Positions 5,889 through 8,056 of a stretch of DNA of 8,056 nt are shown in pieces. The notes beneath the pieces were generated by a model that was not told the origin of the DNA, did not search any database, and saw only the letters and a list, made by a program, of their open reading frames with translations. The DNA lies in assembly GCA_028699365.1 (NCBI GenBank), contig JAQVUQ010000111.1, positions 1 to 8,056 on the forward strand. The letters run 5' to 3'. Both the position numbers and the translations under genes were made by a program. The stretch comes from UBA5359 sp028699365 [NCBI: bacterium]. GTDB taxonomy: Bacteria > UBP13 > UBA5359. Each line of letters begins with the position of its first letter. The stretch's first letter is position 1.

Positions 5889-5917
5889 TTGCACATTATC
5901 AAGGTGCCTACTACTAT
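5889..5917 (+). promoter_or_regulatory. Possible dnaN promoter overlapping the DnaA-trios
   Basis: TTGCAC (5889-5894) and TACTAT (5912-5917) are separated by 17 bp and lie about 50 bp before dnaN. Each hexamer is a mediocre match (3/6 and 4/6). If real, the -10 would lie within the trio array, placing transcription of dnaN in competition with origin melting. dnaN may instead be read from the dnaA transcript, since no terminator is seen between them. Confidence 0.25.
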
Positions 5918-5925
5918 TACTACTA
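5908..5925 (-). other. DnaA-trio array, probable oriC unwinding element
   Basis: The plus strand reads CTACTACTATTACTACTA, six consecutive triplets (five CTA and one TTA). On the minus strand these are TAG/TAA units, which read 3' to 5' as GAT/AAT, the DnaA-trio motif that DnaA contacts on single-stranded DNA during melting. AT-rich sequence follows (5926-5955). This is where I place initial strand opening. Confidence 0.8.
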
Positions 5926-5966
5926 GGGTACATTACTAAATTAAGTACTACGTAAGGGGAGGTAAA

Positions 5967-7073
5967 GTGTTGAAAGCCAGAATTGAAAAGGGTCGTCTTT
6001 CATCCGCCATACAGTCCATAATGAGAGCTGTTTCCAACAGGAGCACCCAGCCTATTCTTGGAAATACCCTGATAGAATTTGAAGAAGGGTATCTTCGTTT
6101 TACAGGAACGGATCTGGAAATTGGTTTGCGAACAGAAGTGGAAGCCCAGGTGGAATCTACCGGAGGTGTCTCGGTACCGGCTAAAATTTTCTCTGAGATA
6201 ATATCCAATTTGCCGGGTGGAGAGATAGAGCTGTATCAGGAAAAGGAAAACGAACTTCTGGTAAAGCAGGGAAAAGCCAAGTACAGCATAAGAACGCTCC
6301 CTGCTTCGGATTATCCCCTCTTTCCCGAACTGGATAAGGGAGATATCTGTAAAATTTCGGCAAGTGTCCTGCAGCGTGCCATAAGACAGGTTGTTTTTGC
6401 GTCCTCTCAGGATGAGACCAGACCTATATTGACGGGTATCCTGCTGGAGGTAGAAGGGGAGAATATAAATCTGGCGGCTACCGACGGCCACAGGCTGGCG
6501 TTGCGCGCTATCTCGCTGCCGGAAAAGGCCGGGGAACAGACTGCGATAATTATTCCGGGAAGAGCACTCAACGAGTTGAGCCGCCTCCTCTCTTCAGGAG
6601 AGGGAGATGTCGTGATAAGGGTGTTGTCCAATCAGATTGCTTTTATTTATGACAGGATGGTGCTGGTTTCCAGAATAATAGAAGGAAAATACCCTAACTA
6701 CAGGCAGGTTATACCGAGTAATCTTCCTTACGGAACTATAGCTTCCAGAGAGGAGATGTCCAAGGCTGTCAAGGGAGCGCACATTCTTGCCAAAGAAGGC
6801 TCCAACGTGGTCAGAATGAGTTTCTCAGCGGATAGAATAGCTGTTACCGCCGTAACTCAGGATGTGGGAGACGTCTATGAAGAGGTCGGTGTGCAGTATG
6901 ACGGTGAAGATATGGACGTAGCCTTCAACGCCAGATATCTTCTGGATATTCTCAGCATCCTGGACGATGAGATGCTGCAGATGAAAACAGGCAGTCCTCT
7001 GAGTCCGGCCATCATAAGACCTGTCGGGGATGAAGGATACACTTATGTTGTTATGCCGGTGAAAATGGGATAA
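5967..7073 (+). CDS. dnaN: DNA polymerase III beta subunit (sliding clamp)
   Basis: DnaN forms the dimeric ring that tethers DNA polymerase III to the template and serves as a hub for replication and repair proteins. The 368-residue product fits the family length and shows the three clamp domains. Landmarks are STQPILGNTLIEFEEG near the N-terminus, FTGTDLEIGLR, RPILTGILLEVEG with AATDGHRLALR at the second domain, LVSRIIEGKYPNYRQVIP, and the C-terminal VVMPVKMG, the conserved MPVxx end near the partner-binding pocket. A strong GGGGAGG (5956-5962) lies 4 nt before GTG (5967) and 7 nt before TTG (5970). The second start gives the better spacing, so the true first residue may be one codon later. 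recF starts 4 nt after its stop. Confidence 0.98.
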   Translation: MLKARIEKGRLSSAIQSIMRAVSNRSTQPILGNTLIEFEEGYLRFTGTDLEIGLRTEVEAQVESTGGVSVPAKIFSEIISNLPGGEIELYQEKENELLVKQGKAKYSIRTLPASDYPLFPELDKGDICKISASVLQRAIRQVVFASSQDETRPILTGILLEVEGENINLAATDGHRLALRAISLPEKAGEQTAIIIPGRALNELSRLLSSGEGDVVIRVLSNQIAFIYDRMVLVSRIIEGKYPNYRQVIPSNLPYGTIASREEMSKAVKGAHILAKEGSNVVRMSFSADRIAVTAVTQDVGDVYEEVGVQYDGEDMDVAFNARYLLDILSILDDEMLQMKTGSPLSPAIIRPVGDEGYTYVVMPVKMG

Positions 7074-7077
7074 AGTA

Positions 7078-8056
7078 TTGCACCTGGAGAGCATAAGGCT
7101 TGTAAATTTCCGGAATTACCGGCAACTCGGTTTTTCGCCGTCTCCCGGGCTCAATGTTCTTTTCGGCAGAAACGGTCAGGGAAAGAGCAATCTGCTGGAG
7201 GCGATATACCTTATGTCTGCCACGAGGTCTCCCAGAACGTCTCGTGATCAGGAAATGATAAGGATGGGAGATACATGCGCTTTTATAGAAGCTGTATTTG
7301 ACAGAGAAGAGCGCGGAGAGATAGAGGTTTCGCTGTCGATTGCCAGGGATAAGACCAAGAATGTGAAGATCAATTCTTCTGCTAAGAGATGCATCGATCT
7401 GATAGGCGAGGTAAATGAGGTCTGTTTCATTCCGGAGGATCTGGAGATGGTAAAAGGGGGGCCGGCAGACAGAAGGATAGTTTTGAACAGGGAGATATCC
7501 CAGATCAGCAGGCTGCATTGTCACCATCTTCAGCAATATAACAGAGTGCTCAGGAACAGAAATATGCTGCTCAAAAAAAAGGGTCCTTTTTCAGATGAAG
7601 TGGATGCCTGGAGCGAGCAGTTGATTAAGCTGGGCAGCCGGATAATATACAAACGCAGACAGTATCTGGAAGACATCTCGGTAATGGCGGCAGAAAGACA
7701 CCGTTTTTTGGCCGGATGCGAGGATGTGTTGAAGATATCGTATGTCAGCAGGGTAATGGATAAGATAGGCAATTGTGACATGTGCAGTGAAGAAGATATC
7801 TCTTCCGCTTATATGAAGTTGCTCAAGGAAGAGATAAAGAGAGAGAGTATTTACAGAACGACGATGGCCGGGCCTCATCGCGATGATATGAGGATCTTTC
7901 TTGGGGACAGGGATCTGCATGTTTACGGGTCTCAGGGAGAGCAGCGCACAGCGGTGCTGGCGTTCAAATTGGCAGCTATGGATATGGTGAAGAGCAAAGT
8001 GGGAGAGTGGCCGATGCTCCTGCTGGATGATGTGTTATCCGAACTGGATGATCATA
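7078..8056 (+). CDS. recF: DNA replication and repair protein RecF, 5' part only
   Basis: RecF is an SMC-like ATPase that, with RecO and RecR, loads RecA at gaps and helps restart stalled forks. The 326 complete codons before the window edge start with TTG at 7078 (reading MHLESIRLVNFRNYRQL, the usual RecF opening), 4 nt after the dnaN stop. Walker A is GRNGQGKSN (30-38), followed by LLEAIYLMSATRSPR. Later come the family stretch RRIVLNREISQI, the AGPHRDD motif, the ABC-type signature SQGEQRTAVLAFKLA, and Walker B MLLLDDVLSELDD at the end of the visible part. Only the last few dozen residues should be missing. The Walker A has R where E is common (GENGQGK) and S where T is common; both look tolerable. 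No strong Shine-Dalgarno is visible, so translation may be coupled to dnaN. Confidence 0.97.
   Translation, partial: MHLESIRLVNFRNYRQLGFSPSPGLNVLFGRNGQGKSNLLEAIYLMSATRSPRTSRDQEMIRMGDTCAFIEAVFDREERGEIEVSLSIARDKTKNVKINSSAKRCIDLIGEVNEVCFIPEDLEMVKGGPADRRIVLNREISQISRLHCHHLQQYNRVLRNRNMLLKKKGPFSDEVDAWSEQLIKLGSRIIYKRRQYLEDISVMAAERHRFLAGCEDVLKISYVSRVMDKIGNCDMCSEEDISSAYMKLLKEEIKRESIYRTTMAGPHRDDMRIFLGDRDLHVYGSQGEQRTAVLAFKLAAMDMVKSKVGEWPMLLLDDVLSELDDH

Larger units (their letters stand above)
5720..5966. other. oriC, downstream part: phased DnaA boxes and unwinding region
   Basis: The dnaA-dnaN spacer holds one perfect DnaA box, TGTGGATAA (5742-5750, reverse of TTATCCACA). Weaker ones are 5754-5762 TGTGGGCAA (7/9), 5793-5801 TGTGGAAAA (8/9), 5813-5821 GGTGGAAAA (7/9) and 5833-5841 TTTTCCACA on the opposite strand (8/9). 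The last three start exactly 20 bp apart, so they face the same side of the helix. They are followed by a degenerate TTATCAAGG (5897-5905), a short GC-rich step, the DnaA-trio array (5908-5925) and an AT-rich stretch to about 5955. This order (boxes, GC step, trios, AT-rich DNA) matches the basal unwinding system described for Bacillus subtilis. No convincing gene lies here. Confidence 0.88.

Noticed and set aside
5716-5955. A 79-codon TTG-initiated open frame overlapping the dnaA stop
   Set aside because: It runs through the DnaA boxes and the DnaA-trio array; its poly-leucine stretch is just the CTA repeats. It has no Shine-Dalgarno and no recognisable protein features.

Overview
This window is a bacterial chromosomal replication origin with its flanking housekeeping genes. 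On the minus strand, reading away from the origin to the left, are rpmH, rnpA, yidD, yidC and jag (khpB), followed by the 5' part of mnmE. On the plus strand, reading to the right, are a gene for a GHKL-type ATPase fused to a winged-helix domain, then dnaA, dnaN and the 5' part of recF. Transcription diverges from about position 3100, so all genes lie on the leading strand of a bidirectional fork.

The gene order resembles Bacillota (Clostridia-like) or another monoderm-type lineage. The YidC is short and lacks the large periplasmic domain typical of diderm proteins, mnmE lies downstream of jag, and base composition is near balanced with frequent AGA/AGG and ATA codons. The small S4-domain gene (yaaA type) often found between dnaN and recF in Bacillota is absent. 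I cannot assign a genus.

Region by region: 1-693 is mnmE (cut by the window edge). 694-975 is a spacer with a rho-independent terminator for the rpmH operon and a degenerate inverted-repeat element. 976-3041 is the compact jag-yidC-yidD-rnpA-rpmH operon, driven by a recognisable extended -10 promoter at 3073-3101. 3042-3485 is a gene-free spacer with a first DnaA-box cluster, a palindrome and short repeats. 3486-4301 is the ATPase/winged-helix gene and 4343-5719 is dnaA. 5720-5966 is a second spacer with phased DnaA boxes and a six-unit DnaA-trio array, the likely unwinding site. 5967-7073 is dnaN. From 7078 on is recF, cut by the right edge.

The genes form two linked modules. DnaA, DnaN and RecF initiate replication, tether the polymerase and repair stalled forks. 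RpmH, RnpA, YidD, YidC, Jag and MnmE serve ribosome assembly, tRNA processing and modification, membrane insertion and RNA binding. The most unusual point is the ATPase/DNA-binding-domain fusion inside a bipartite oriC, directly upstream of dnaA and probably co-transcribed with it. It is a candidate regulator of dnaA expression or initiation, but this is inference from position and domains.
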